Shown here: positions 45,821 to 58,565 of the stretch, one piece after another
Position numbering within the stretch: the stretch's first letter is position 1
Layout: every line of letters starts with the position of its first letter
Made by a program: the position numbers and the translations under genes
Notes under the pieces: generated by a model
The model's database searches: none
Told to the model about the DNA's origin: nothing
Seen by the model: the letters and a program-made list of their open reading frames with translations, nothing else
Assembly (NCBI GenBank): GCA_947561395.2
Contig: OX387186.1
Location: 38,149,220 to 38,213,219 of the forward strand
Direction: 5' to 3'
Source of the DNA: Buxus sempervirens
Taxonomy: Eukaryota; Streptophyta; Magnoliopsida; Buxales; Buxaceae
DNA: 64,000 nucleotides

Positions 45821-46578
45821 TGTGAATTTAGTACTATATCTTGGTTTTTGGGATGTGATATTGGTTCTAGTAATTGCTAAGAAAGGTTTGCTCTACAGGT
45901 TTGTTAGTTAAATTTTATGTGTTACATTGTTTAGTTGCTTTACTTGAGAATATTAATTGCATGAACTGCTTCTACTCATGATATTATATAAACTGCCTAA
46001 ACTGTTCTAATCATGATATCATGTGAATTGCATCAACTGCTTCCATTCATGCATGTTTGCTACTTGCTGGGACTTTAAGTCTCACGCGTTTTGTTTTACC
46101 GGATTTGTTTTCAGATCCGTTTGGTGAGCCACGTACTGGGGCAGCTATTGAGGGTGAGCTTGAGCGCAGGCCCGAGGACTTTTACTATCCGTAGTAGGGA
46201 TTCTCTTTATGTTATTGTATTTAGTTCCTAGAAACTATCAATGGGAATCTAGTTATTCTTTTTGGGATTTGTAAACTTGGGAGTTATCTTTAGATTATCA
46301 TTTTTGTATATGAATGCTCATGAGAGAGTCAGTGATGGAGAGATCTTAGTTGCCTTTTTGTATACCTAAAAATTGTATTTTGGAGTTATCCCACAGATGC
46401 CCTTTTATTATATGGAAAATTTTAAATTCCATGCTTCTTTATCTTATGCACTCTGATGATTACATTGTAATTTCCAACATTAATTATGCTTATAAAGTTC
46501 TTTTGGGCCCATAAGTAGGTCTCGGGTATGGGTTGGTGCCGTGATAGGGCAGACCCGGATCTGGGGAGCTACATATAA

Positions 46579-48301
46579 TTTCTAAACTAAAGAACAACAT
46601 TCAAACCACTCTTTGTAAGAAATATCTCAAGGAAACCACTTTTTATAAATTCTGTCCAGCATACTAAAATTAAATTAAACTTAGTTTTAAGATGGTGACC
46701 CAATCTGAAATTTCAGTGATAAAACCTTTACTCAAAATAGTTAAAAACAGCAAAGATCTTAACTCAACTTCAGTAGTAAAACATGGTGATAACTAGAACT
46801 TCAAACAACCAAAAGTTCTGACCAAATACCTATATCAGTTCAGGTAAGGATTTTCTAAAGTCTTTTCTTAATGTTCATGTCTAATATTTCCATTTCCACA
46901 CAATTGTAGCTGTAGTATTCTTATGATTAAAAACCATTCAGATCATGATTAAGCCTTAATTAAAGTTCTGAGAATAAGAGCTAAGTGATAGAAACCAGAA
47001 TTTGATTAGTTAAGAATTCAGTATCAACTCACTATCAAGTTCTCTAAATTTCTCCTACATTTAAACTTACTTCACTTTAATAACCAACAACCACTTCAGC
47101 AACTTTGCAACACTTAATTAGATATCCTCAAGTAGCAATTAGAGATTTAAGACTTATTTACACATTCCCCAAACTCAGCCGCATATGCTGTAACCAGAAC
47201 AGATGGGCGCCAACCTCATCCAAGGTCAACCGTCCTTGGCGCCATGAGCACTCTCTATATATTTTCCATACTTTAATCAATTTAAATCTCCCAATATTCA
47301 CTAATATAAAATCTACAGATCAAAATCCTTTAAAACTAATGCTAACATCTTATTTGAACTCTTAGATAAGTTTCTGAACAATTAAACTGAAGAAAACAGC
47401 TTAGAAATAATCAGCCGCAGTTCTCATTTAGTTTTGAATGGGACGCTAAGCTCCTGTTACTCAGCCGCACTCGGTGCACCTAAGCCATCTCAAGTTTTTA
47501 ACTACGGCTGACCATCGCTGACCTCATGTCAGTCAGCCGTGGTAAGCGCCTAAGGTTTTGTTATTCTGAAATCAACTTTAAACACTGCTAATTCAATTCT
47601 AATGAGGACTAAACCAAATTTAAAACTTCACAACTATTTAATCATGCTCATAATCCTTCTAAAAACCTTCTACAATTTACTTGGATTTAATTCCATCAAA
47701 ATCGTGCTTCGATTCCAGGATTAATTCGTAAAAACATACACAGTCGATTACACTAATTCACTGTGCATAAACTCTTTTCAAAATATGCATTCAATTGCAA
47801 ATCCAAAGTAAAAGCTTGTACTACTTACATGTGTTGATGAGCTATTGCTCTGATCTCAAATCCTCTGATCACCGCACCTTCGAAATGTCAAATTCAGCAG
47901 CCGATTGCCACTGTTCCATTCACTAACACCAGATTTGATCACATTTATTTCAATTCAAATTTTCTCTCTCAAATTGCTTACTCAATTCAGATCTAACTAC
48001 TCTTACTTGATATCTCTGAGACCTGCAATCGAGATGGTCGAATTTCCTCAAGTTTCCAGTTGCTGAACTCTCCAAAAGTAAGGAATTCTCCTCCGATTGA
48101 CTCAAATCTCCTCCACTCAGACACCTTCATAACCTACCTTCTCTTCACAGCTTGAGTTCTCAAAATTCGTCTTTTGATCTCATCAAACGAAACTAGAGAA
48201 TTGAAATGAGCTGCCTATTTATAGGCTTCGTTGGAGCTCAAACTACTTCATGATCTGCTGGGTGCTCACCCACAAAAACTCTCTACACAAACCCCTCTTA
48301 T
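46579..48301 (-). mobile_element. Middle segment of the family-1 5' LTR
   Basis: Collinear in reverse with the first half of other family-1 LTRs, including palindrome remnants GGGCGCCAACC (about 47205) and ACGGCTGACC/GTCAGCCGT (about 47503-47540), and the minus TATA box at 48216-48223. No gene. Confidence 0.65.
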
Positions 48302-48435
48302 CAGTGACGGAACCACGTTGTATTTGGAAATTTTAATAAAAAAATTTGTATTAAATATCCAATTTTCCCTCCCTAAAATTTTTATTTGCCCTTCCTAAAA
48401 TTTTATTTGCCACCCTTAAAATTTTTATTTGCCCC

Positions 48436-48660
48436 CACCCCACGTTCTCTCTCAACCCTCGCACCCCACATCCCAACTCTCGCCTATCTCTCGCTCTCAA
48501 CTCTCGCTCTCACCTATCTCTCTAGCTCTCGCCTCAATCACCTCTCTCTCGCCTGTCTCTCTCGACTCTCGCTCTCGCCCAGTCTCTCTCGACTCTCGCT
48601 TATCTCGCTCTTGCCTATCTCTCTCGCTCTCACCCTGTCTCTCTCTCTCGACTCTCGCTG
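48436..48660 (+). repeat. CTCTCGC-rich low-complexity tract
   Basis: Repeats of CTCTCGCTCTCACC and TCTCTCTCGACTCTCGC. The two long frames overlapping it are composition artefacts. Confidence 0.85.
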
Positions 48661-48715
48661 ACATCCCAGTCTTCAACAATCCATCGCTGACATTCAAAAC
48701 AACTGCTCTTCTTTT

Positions 48716-49185
48716 GTGCAGCACATCTTAGGCTTTCTTCAGCAACAACGCCAACAACGCCTAAATTTTGGTTTGTTTAATCCCAACCCGTCTGCCCTAA
48801 AATCCCACATCGAATTTGCCCTAGGAAATCTGGAAAACCAAGCCAAGCAGGCGTTCCAGAATGGCATTTCTGGTGTGGGTTTGAGCTCGTCTTCCCAAAG
48901 AAAACAAGTTTGGGCTCGGGTATCTGTAAATAATGACGCACCAGGGAACCAGTTCACCTTCTGGAGCTTGCGATGTCGACGGCAGATATTGAAGAACGTC
49001 TAGCCTGCATGCCAGTCTACGCCCTGAGCAATGCTACTGAAGAATTTTTGTTGGTTTCGGGCACTAACACTGGAAAATCTCTCGGGCTCTTTTGTTTCAG
49101 AAAAGAGGATGCTGAAGCACTTCTTGTACAAATGAGGTCTATATTGGAACCTGGGATTTACACATTTTTTTGTGGTATGCATTGA
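48716..49185 (+). pseudogene. Captured TIC22 fragment
   Basis: The frame at 48973-49150 gives 'ADIEERLACMPVYALSNATE' followed by 'FLLVSGTNTGKSLGLFCF' and 'EDAEALLVQMRS'. These match the conserved segments of TIC22, a chloroplast intermembrane-space protein of the import apparatus (family pattern 'IEERLAGVPVYALSN' and 'SGKSLGLF'). The upstream frame from 48716, with 'QQRQQRLNFG' and 'KQVWARVS', fits the diverged N-terminal region. The two are out of register, so a frameshift lies around 48960-48972. The fragment stops after 'MRS.LEPG', probably at a former exon end; the C-terminal half is missing. It lies just inside the left end of the hAT element, so it is transduplicated and not functional. 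Confidence 0.78.
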
Positions 49186-49838
49186 ATATAGTCATATTTG
49201 AACTGAAAGTTTGAAACTGTGAGGGCTTAAGATGTGAATAGTTGAGGTCTAAAAGCATATTATGATGAATATTAGAGCATGCATTAAATAGCATTATTCC
49301 CTTCAACAGATCTTCTCAATGCAGCATATTATTTATGTGGAGTGATTGCTCTTTAGAAGGCAATAAACCTACCCAGTCAATTCCCTAAAGTAGTAATTGC
49401 TATTGTCTTCACTCATTATTTTATTCCTTTTATCTTTAGATAATCGTTAAGAAACCTAATTCAATTGTCTGGTCATACGTGGAGCTGTGAACTGTAATTA
49501 TAAATTGCATACTATCCACTTGTTTGTTTAGCTGAATTTCACCTTCTTCTTTTTTTATTTCATGAATATTGCTCATTGATTTCTTATTCAATGATTCAGT
49601 GTCATGATACTTGTTTGGTCACTCTTAATTTGTGTAAGTTGGTGCAAGCCTCAGGTTGATTTCATTGAGAATTTAAGAGTAAAGAATACTTCATCTGTGG
49701 TAAGTCAAAGAAGCTAGCTTCTTTTTAATCTTGATGATGCTCCTCTTTTGTAGCAGTAAAAACTCATTGAATGGAGATTGGTTGTTGATGCATGCATATT
49801 CTTCTTCATGGAATTGTTAGCTGTATAATATTACCAAT
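49186..49838 (+). other. hAT interior, noncoding
   Basis: AT-rich sequence without a recognisable gene; possibly TIC22 intron sequence. Confidence 0.4.
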
Positions 49839-51656
49839 TGTGAGACATGGAAATGTCACCTAAGATGACTTCCGATATCGTCATGGGGGGATCGATAAAA
49901 ATAAAGAGTCACCACCATCCAAGTTAAGGTGTGAATGGACACCAAAGGGTTTATAAAAATGCCAAATAGAGCCAAAGTAGCTCTAATACAAGGAAAATTC
50001 CAGAGATCAGGTAAGGGGAATTAGTTATGAGCAGGGGAAGGTGTTAGGTACCCCCACTCATCCGTATAAGACGGTTGCCAGATGCTTGCTCATGCTAAGG
50101 ATTGTTTGTTAATCAAAAACAGACAAAGGATGCTTAAAAGTAAGCAGAATGTGTGTGATTATTCCATATGAGTAGTCCAATGAATTTGGACTCTCCTCAT
50201 GGATATACCACTTATATAACTTCATGAGTGAACGAAAATCAAGGTAAAAAATGAAGAAAAACCAAACTAAGGTAAAGCTGGAAAAATCAGGTTATAAGAA
50301 CTTGAAGACTTCGATCAACCATAAATCACTTGATTTAAATCCAAATCAAATGAAACCAAGGCCATTTGATAGCTGGTATGAAATAGAATATTTAGTAAGA
50401 AAATCATCTCATTCCGATTTAAAACAAGGGAGTAACACTCTACGAAAATCTGTTGTTGTTACTCAGAGAAAAGCGGCGAGTAAGCATTTTTGAAACCCTA
50501 TTCGTGGAGTTTGGCTCCATATAAATTCGTAAAAACTTGCATGGATGAAGTATATGGTGCCATCTTTCAAACGAAATAGGTCTTACACCAAACTCCATCC
50601 ATTTGTGACTTGTGTGTCCTCTTGAACATGCCTAGAACTCTATTACAGAGCCACTCTGAGTCAATCAAGCACGCAAGCCACAAATTAGATCAAAATCTAT
50701 TGAAACCAGTTGGAATGGAAAATAGACTCATCAAGGAAAACACAGAGACTGAAAATCACTCAAAACGGATTAAAATTGAGCAAATGGTGCACAATCACTG
50801 CAAGTTCAGCAATTTGGACTGAACTGACTTGCTGACTTTGAACAGATGGTGTCAAAAATTGGCTCCATAAAAATGAATGAAAATTTTCAGATACAAAGTA
50901 GGCTTTCCCATCTATCACATGTCTTTGGAATCACTCAAAAATTCATCCGGAGGATGAAGTTATAAGCATTCTAATACAGGCCACAGATGCTGCCCTATTT
51001 TGAAGATTTTTGGATAAAAGGCCAAAATCAGTGCATGTGTGCAAGTGGATTCGACCAAAACAACTGGAAACCATGAAAAACAGCCTCATGAAGTTCTAAA
51101 ATTCATTCTAAAGCCAATGATCTCAGATTTCCCATATTAAACATGGAAATCCAAGATCTAGCTTATCCTTGCAAAAAACAGTGAAAAGTGTGTTTGGTGG
51201 TGATGGAAATCATATTTCTAGGAGAAGATTGGAATCCATTGCTATTGAGAGCATGGATTCGTATATCTTCTCCAGAGACAAACACAAAACATATCAGAGA
51301 AAGCAACCATAGGCTCAAAATAACCAATGAACATGCTCTTCATCATATGAGGGTTCTAAGCCTAGAGGATCCATTCCACCTTTTTCCCAAGGCTCTCTCT
51401 TCACGTTTTACGGTTAGAGAGAATTCCCAGGTACTTTAGAAGAGGTTTGGGGCTACAAAACAATCAATCACAGGCTTTACACTACAGAAAGGTAGAAGTT
51501 GGGAGGTTGCTAGAATGTAAAAGAAAACCAGAAATCTAAAGAGGACTTTACCTTAAGTAGCTTGAGCTTTGAATAGACAATCCAGCAGAGTTTCCCTCCT
51601 TCTTGCAGAGCTTCAATGCTTCAAATTGCCAGCCATTTGCAAGAGGAGGACCCCTC

Positions 51657-51664
51657 TATTTATA
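51657..51664 (-). promoter_or_regulatory. TATA box of the solo Tat-A LTR
   Basis: TATTTATA on plus, i.e. TATAAATA followed by GAGGGG on minus, as in the other copies. Confidence 0.65.
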
Positions 51665-51864
51665 TGCACAATCAAGGGCATTAAAGTCCCAAGGGTGTGC
51701 CCCAAAATCCCTCTAGATTGTTCCAATTCAAGTTAAAGCCTTGAATTGTTGTAAATCTAGAAGTTTCAGAGGGTAAAATAGGGAGTTCAAGTCCCTGAGA
51801 GAGAGGTAATATGCATAAATAAGGCTCAGAGATCGAGCCTTTTCGCAAATGCATGAAACAAGCA

Positions 51865-52133
51865 AAACCGCATACACAGTGTGGTTTCCACAAAACTGTC
51901 ACTCTATATGCGGTTTCAATGCAAATTCACCTTAACAGCACATACAAGGCGGTTCCAATTCAGTTACGCTCCTCATGATTGCTGTCGACGTGGCCTAACG
52001 GCTTAAGCTTTTAGAAGCCACGTGGCAACTCACGCAAGAAGCATGAACCTCAACCATGCTGTGTGTGCGGTCGCAACCGCATACACAGGGCGGTTGAAAC
52101 CAAATTCCCAAAAACCACATATACAGTGCGGTT
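51865..52133. repeat. 7-7-7 hairpin array in the solo Tat-A LTR
   Basis: Clear units: 51865-51885 (AACCGCA/TGTGGTT), 51933-51953 (AACAGCA/GGCGGTT), 52075-52095 (AACCGCA/GGCGGTT) and 52113-52133 (AACCACA/TGCGGTT). Three loops are TACACAG or TATACAG. A degenerate unit is near 51894. The array is 200 bases upstream of the TATA box on the minus strand. Confidence 0.78.
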
Positions 52134-52246
52134 AGCACCATTTTTGAGTATTTTTGAGTGTTTGACACATGCCAAAGCTCAAATAAAACCTTTAAAATTC
52201 ATTTTGATTGTTCTCTCATATTGAAGTGCAATTTGGGGTGTCTACA

Positions 52247-53060
52247 CCAATGCAAGTCATATAATAAATATAAACTCCTAAGGACACTCAATGTAAGCAA
52301 AGTCTTGGCATCTGCTCCAAGCATGTCCGAAATGATAAGAATACATGTAAGTGAAGGGGTCAAACATTGAAAAGAAAAACAAATGTGGATGAAGAGGTTA
52401 TATTCATTTTGAGGGAAAACCATTTCTATATCGATGTCTGCCTACGTTCTAGTTCTGTTCAAATTACCCCTGAAATCTGTTGTTTCTGTTTTTTTTTTCT
52501 TGGGATGGACAAATACACCCATGATAAGTGCATGTACTTGTCCTACCACAAAGAGAAACTACGAGAAAATAGAAACACTATCAAAATCACAGAAATACAG
52601 AAAGAACCACTATTCAACCAGTGCAAATATAGTCCAATTCTTAAAATCACCAGTGCATAAAAAAAAAGTCTAAACTTCTTTCTTATGCATGCTCATGTTG
52701 ATGTAAGAACCAAAGTATCCTCAAGAATCCTTTGCTTTTGGATGACCTTTTCCTAAAAAACGTACAATTCCTATTTCTCCAAATAGTCCAGACAGCCGCA
52801 AACAAAGCAGGAGAATACATTAGCTTGCCTTATTTCTTGAGGAACGGAAACCTCCATCATTGAAACAAACAAATTGGTTAGGCTCTTATGGAGAAACCAA
52901 AGGGTGATAATCATGAATTTAAATCTAGGAGAAGAATAAAGGACGAATATTTCAATTTCAATTTATCGTTGCTGCTTATTGTATTTATCCTCTCATATAA
53001 TTTTATTGTCGAAATGGCATTTATCGTATGTGAATAAATTTTTTTTTCTCTCTAAATCAG
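52247..53060. other. hAT interior between solo LTR and NEET exon
   Basis: Mostly unrecognised sequence. A plus-strand frame at 52367-52660 (97 residues) has no motif I know. The LINE-like fragment is at 52680-52810. Confidence 0.4.
52680..52810 (-). pseudogene. LINE-type reverse transcriptase C-terminal fragment
   Basis: On the minus strand one frame reads 'ALFAAVWTIWRNRNCTFF', resembling the zinc-binding tail that follows reverse transcriptase in plant LINEs, where 'WxIWxxRN' is typical. It is about 40 residues long, with no RT or endonuclease domain nearby. The match is by pattern only. Confidence 0.45.
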
Positions 53061-53139
53061 GGATAAGGAAAATTGAAGAGAAGGTCATCGATTCCGTCAT
53101 CGTCTCCGAACTCTCTAAACCACTCACCGCCTACTGCAG
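53061..53139 (+). pseudogene. Captured single exon of NEET (CDGSH iron-sulfur protein)
   Basis: A TTTCTCTCTAAATCAG acceptor precedes 79 bases encoding 'IRKIEEKVIDSVIVSELSKP' and then 'LTAYCR', ending at a TGCAG|GTTTG donor. Plant NEET (AT5G51720, a chloroplast/mitochondrial 2Fe-2S protein) has 'IRKNEEKVVDSVVV.ELSK..TPYCR' here, directly before its CWRSGTFPLCDGSH cluster ligands. Only the first cluster ligand cysteine is in this exon; the rest is absent. Both splice sites look intact. It lies within the hAT element, upstream of the transposase, so it is a captured exon. Confidence 0.75.
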
Positions 53140-53834
53140 GTTTGTATCCTAAGTTATTATCATTAAGTTTTTCTATCTAATGAACATTAATGTATGTATC
53201 GACATCGTTATTTGTTTAATTGTTTAAATCTTAGATTCTTCTCTTAGGTGCTTACCTTACCAGTACATTTGTTTGTTGCATCAAGATTTGAATTTTTTTA
53301 TTTAAAATTTTGGTTGGCTTCTTTTTTTGTTCTGTTTTAATTTATTTATATTTTCCTTTTAGTCATAAAATTTTTCATAAGACTTGAATATGATAGAAAT
53401 CTTCAACTTCTATAAACTCATATGTTAAATTTAGATAATTACTAGATCTTTTGTGATTTATCTAACAGTCACTCTCATGCTTCCAACCCTACTGTAGTCT
53501 TTAGTGATTTGATATTTCTCTTGAATATGAAGAGGGAAAAGGGACAAATCCAATCAATGGGAATGGATTGAAGAAACAAGGACATTGCACTTTCTATAAA
53601 ATTAGTGCTCCATATTATAGGCTAATAGTTATTTAATATAGTATGTAAAATTAGTTCAAGCAACAAGCACTGATTAGTCATAATAAGGAATCACTAGTTA
53701 TTGATATATTAACCAGTGTTGAAAAGTTCATATAGATAGAGCTTGTTTATGTTTTTATTTAATGATGGAATAAATAGAGCTTGTTTATAATATTTGCTAA
53801 TTAAATTCATTGTTTATAGGACATACTTTCTTTT
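53140..53834 (+). other. hAT interior between NEET exon and transposase start
   Basis: AT-rich, noncoding; the first part may be the captured NEET intron. Confidence 0.45.
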
Positions 53835-53989
53835 ATGGATAGATATTTCAAAAGAAAGTTAGGAGGTGAATCATCTCAACCCACTTAGGGAGACGGTGCT
53901 TACTCAAAAAAAACTCATGTAGATCCTGGGCTTAGACCTTCAATTTGGAGCTATGATGTTAATATTAGGGACGAAGTTCGAAGGTCTTA
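53835..53989 (+). pseudogene. hAT transposase, N-terminal part
   Basis: The ATG at 53835 opens 'MDRYFKRKLGGESSQPT' followed by a stop, then in the same frame 'DPGLRPSIWSYDVNIRDEVR'. The motif 'P.IW.YDVN.RDE.RR.YL..GP' is typical of ZMYM1/DUF4371-type hAT transposases. The frame is cut after TCTTA by the solo LTR at 53990 and resumes in the same codon after 60614. Confidence 0.8.
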
Positions 53990-56684
53990 TGTAGTGCCCC
54001 AGATCCGGATCTGCCCTATCAGCACCGACCCATCTCCAAGACCTACTTATGGGCCCAATAGAACCTGATAAACACAGTTACCTGGGCAATTACGATGTAA
54101 CTATCAGAGTGCATATGCTAAAGAAGCATGGAATAAAAATTTTCCATCTAACAAAGATCATTTGTGTTATAATCTCCAAAACATGATATCTGTGTGAACA
54201 AAATACAACTAAGGCAATTACATGCTCACAAGTTTACAAGTCCAAAATTTATATTTACATCCCATATACAATCCCCAAGACAAAATACATCATCATAAAA
54301 AGAACCCTATTGCGGGTAGTGGTAGCCCTTTGGACTGTATTCAAGCTCACCCTCAATGTCTGCCCCTGTACGTGGCTCACCAAGCGGATCTAAAAACAAA
54401 TCTGGTAAAACAAAACACACGTGAGACTTAAAGTCCCAGTAAGCAACAAACATGCATGCATAGAAACAGTTTATGCAATTTTATAACATCAAGATGATAC
54501 TTGCAATATAAAATACCAAATGTAAACCAAAACATCTCAATCCAAGATAAAGTTTAATTTCAAGTCAAATATTTCAATCTTGTAACACATGAAATCAAAT
54601 CGACAATTACATTCAAATACTACAAGCATGTCTTGTTAGGACTTATGGTTAGCATGTCTGTAAATTAGATTAATGACCAATATCCATTTGCCACCTACAC
54701 GACTTACAGAGAGAAGCCTAGCTAGGGACATCTCAGCAAGCGGAGTACCCACGTATGGGCTGGCAAGTAACAACCTAACCAAGGATCCAGACAAAGTGGG
54801 ATTCCCCACCCACTGCTTTATGAATCATAAGGACTCCCGCCGGTTCCCCGCGACGGAGGGTTGCTGGAGTCCTCTGTTCCCCGAGAAGGCTTCACTGATT
54901 CCCCACAGTGGCATGCTACATGGAAAATGAAATTAAAGCTAACAAGCCAACACCAACACACTACTAGGCTCACCGTGGATCCACATTAAGAATAATATCC
55001 AATTAGACAACTCATAAATCAAAACAAACCATTCAATTCCGTGAGTAAAACCAGTGCTTAAACCAGTGTTAAGTGGAATTCCCCATCCACTATTAAATCA
55101 ACAGAGGCCAAGTGGAATTTCCCATCCACTACCAATCCATACCAAGGGCAAGTGAAATTCCCCATCCATTGCTAATAAAACCATAGGCCAAAGTCTTGTC
55201 AAATCATATAAGCGTTTTTCGACATCGCTTTCATAAATCCAAGCCAATCAAAACGAAGGTCACAAAATCCTCAAAACATATTTTCCATGAGCGGGTTGAT
55301 CTTAAAAATCCCAAATAAGGAACCATACCAAAATTCAATGGATTCCGAGACAAAAAGTTTTGGACCTCAAAAATATTCTTAGTCTGGATAAAACGTTGAC
55401 TTTTCGGTGTCGAATTTTTCTAAACAAATATACAAGGGGTTTGGGGCTCAAATTCTGGTTGTAGTCTATTGGAGGGTATACAAATCATCTAGAATTTTCT
55501 GGGCTTCCGAATCACTCATTTGGATATCAAACTCAAGAAGTGGCCATTTTTGAAAATCGGGAAAACTGGAAATTTAGGCACAAACTGAAAAGTTGACTTT
55601 TTATTGGTTGGGAATTGGGCCTTGGGAGTATTTTTATTGGTTCCAAATTACCTTATTTACATGTAAAGACTTAAGTAAATGGAGCAATAAATACACAGGA
55701 CATTTACTTAATTGTCTTTCATGTAATAAGGGTGCTATGCGAGAAGCTTGGGTTGTTTGAGAAAGGGTTGGAGAGAAAAAGGATGAAGACTGTCAAAAAC
55801 AGGGTCCACGATTAGGTCATGGATTAATCATCCAGGGGCGATTAGCTTTAACGTGCGGGCATTAAAGCAAAGGTTTGCGCGTTAGGGCTAAAACAAAGGC
55901 AACGCCCGCGCGCTCCTAGTCAACATTCGCACGTTAACGCTCATGATTAGCCTTGCGATTAATCGTAGGGCTAATCCTACCTTAACAGAAACTCATTTTT
56001 GGGAGGTTTTGGCTCAGGATTAATCGCCAATTTTCAGGATTAATTGCCAGGTTGGGGTTTGATGTATTCTTGGCTATTTTCAACACAAAAACTCATACAA
56101 TCATTCCTAACTTTTCCAAAACCAAATGGGATGATCATAAATCATCCCAACACACTTAAAAACACCTTCTAAAGCAGATAATCATCCCAAATCCATATGA
56201 AAACAAATCTAACACATAAAATCTCATTTAAACCACAAAACTCAAGCCCTAATCTGAAATATGATCAATATGAGTGAAAATCCATGGCAAATCAATAGGA
56301 AATTAGACAAGATCATCATACAACTAAAACCCTACGAATTTCAGAAGTAAAAACCATCATGCAAGATCATTTCATCAAGAAAACCAAACCCTAGAGAGAG
56401 AATACGAATTTTAGTAATTCATTTTGTTTTGAAGGGTTTGCTACTTACATGGTAATGGAGAAACAAAACATCTCTTCAAGCTTTCCTCTTCTTCTCCTTC
56501 TTTTTCTTCTTCCTCAAGCTTTCAAGTGAGCTCCCACTCTTCTTCTTGTTCTATACGTCCAAGACAAGAGGGTTCTCAAACACTTACAATAGAAGTTAGG
56601 GCATCCTTTTATATGCCCAAGTTTTGGTCTTTCAAATCTGCCCATAAACAAGGCTTTTATTTAACTAAAACCCTAGGGGGTACC

Positions 56685-57290
56685 TAAGGCATACTAGGGG
56701 GTACCTTAGTGTTATTGAGGGGGTACCTTGGTCTTTTAAGGGGTTTTCCTTAACTATTTCAAGAGGTATGTCTTAGGGATGCTTGGGAGGTACCTTAGTT
56801 ATACAAGAGGGGGTACCTTAGCTATAGAAGTGGTGTACCTTAGTTATATAAGAGGGGTACCTTGCTATATGAGAGGGTGTACTTTAGCTAAAACAGTGGG
56901 GTACCTTAGTCAAACACATGGGGTACCTTAGGTAAATCAGAGGGGTACCTTAGGCAATACAAGTGAGGTACCTTAGGTATAATTGGGTGGTACCTTGGAT
57001 CACACTTGGGTGTACTTTGGGTAGTACTTGGGTGTACTTTGGGTAGTACCTGGGGGTACTTTAGGTGTACTTTGGTGGTACCTTGAGTAATACTTGGGTG
57101 ATCTTTTAGATACTATTAGGAATTACTTGACGTACATTTGGGAGGTACATTGAGTATACTTAGGAGTTACTCTAGGTATTCTTGGGAGTACTTTGGGGTA
57201 TACATGGGTATACTCTGGTGTTATTCGAGGACGGTACCTGAGGTATGCTTTGGGGTACCCTGGGTATACTTTGAAGGTACTTTAAGTACA
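56685..57290. repeat. GGTACCTTAG palindrome array, short version
   Basis: About 25 units of the repeat seen at 30370-31560, in the same orientation. Confidence 0.86.
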
Positions 57291-58379
57291 CTTAACTTTA
57301 ATTTATCAGAATTTGATTTCCAATTCACTAAGACTAATTGAAGGATATCTTAGCCAATTGAAATTAAGAAATAACATTAACTAATCTTACCTTAATAATC
57401 TTTAATAAAGCTCACTTGATTTCCCAAAATCCTCACGCATGATCTACATCGACCTCACCTTCACAACACAAGTACTTAATTAGTCTAATAATCACACTTT
57501 AAGTAATTAAACTTAATAATTAAGGTATAATCCTGTAAAATCCCAAAATTTTAATAATATAAAAAAATTTTAGATTTTGTCGTTAATTAGTTTAATTAAT
57601 GAAAAAATTTTAATAATTGAGAAGAGGAAATTAATTTGAGCTAAATTTAAAATCTAAATAGGATGAATTATTTAAAATGGGAAAAATTTATTTATTTGGG
57701 GAAGATGCTGGTGTAGGTTATCGGTGGAGTGGCAAGTACCTGATTGCACACTTAAATGAGTTGAATAAGTAGGAATCCTTATGTGGGCAAGCATGCGGCG
57801 AACCATGAGTTGGGTAGGGCGAGTATAAATACCTAGCGTATTTCGGAGTGTAGGTTTTGGGGGCACTTTGAACTCGAGGGAAATTGCGGCTGGAGTTCTA
57901 GCGTTTTCGATCAAATAGGTTGGAGGAGGTTGTCGCTGTCGGAGTTCAACCAAATCGGAGGAGTTGGAAATCAGAAGAGCGGACGTGTAGTGTTCCTGTC
58001 ATTCAGCGATTTTTTAGAAAACCAGTTCGATCAGAGGAGAATCTAGGCGGAAGAGCGATATCGGAGCTTTCGTTTTTTAGAGTTGTAGTTGCAGGGTTTT
58101 AAGTGTTCAACAGGTGAGTAGCATTGTTTTTAACCTGTGTTTTGTGGTTTTGATTCTGGATTAGCCGAACTGCATGTTTTGGAAAGACATTATTTCGAAA
58201 GGAGGATTTTGATGAGTTTTAGAGTCGTGAAATAAAGTTTGTGTGGATTAAGGTCGAACCATGTTTAAACGTGTTCTGGGGATGGTAGAAATATAGAAAA
58301 GTTGTCACAGAAGGGAAAAACTTGGTCAGTCATAGAGTTTTGGAATTTACAGAGAGTCGCGAATTGTAGGGTGTATCCG

Positions 58380-58565
58380 CTGAGTTGGCGCCTACCTAGC
58401 GCCAAGTGTTTTGAGTCAGCACAAGATATGGTTTTGTTCTCGCTGAGTTCGCATTTATCTCATGCCAAGAGTTTTAGTAAGCGCGAGTGTTATTTGGGGT
58501 TATCGCTGACCTGGCACCTATCTCGCGCCTACCTTGCGCCAACCATCCCGAGGTCAGCGCACCTA
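58380..58565. repeat. Palindrome half-sites in the chimeric LTR
   Basis: Repeats of TGGCGCCTACC, AGCGCCAAG, TGGCACCTATC and TTGCGCCAACC pair imperfectly with each other. Confidence 0.55.

Larger units (their letters stand above)
42674..46573 (+). mobile_element. Solo LTR, family 2 (3900 bp), TSD TATAA
   Basis: It starts TGTAAAACCCCGTCCCGG and ends GGATCTGGGGAGCTACA. TATAA flanks it at 42669-42673 and 46574-46578. It has a U3 palindrome array (42950-44110), a TATA box (44178-44184), a conserved GTAAGTAGCA donor at 44334 and TTTGTTTTCAG acceptor ending 46114. No coding sequence. Confidence 0.93.
49839..52246 (-). mobile_element. Solo Tat-A LTR (2408 bp), TSD CCAAT
   Basis: Plus-strand ends are TGTGAGACATGG and TTTGGGGTGTCTACA, the inverse of the Tat-A LTR termini. 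CCAAT flanks it at 49834-49838 and 52247-52251. Collinear with 13463-16276, with one U5 unit only. No coding sequence. Confidence 0.93.

Noticed and set aside
48386-48731. Serine/leucine-rich frames
   Set aside because: Products of the CTCTCGC low-complexity tract in several frames.
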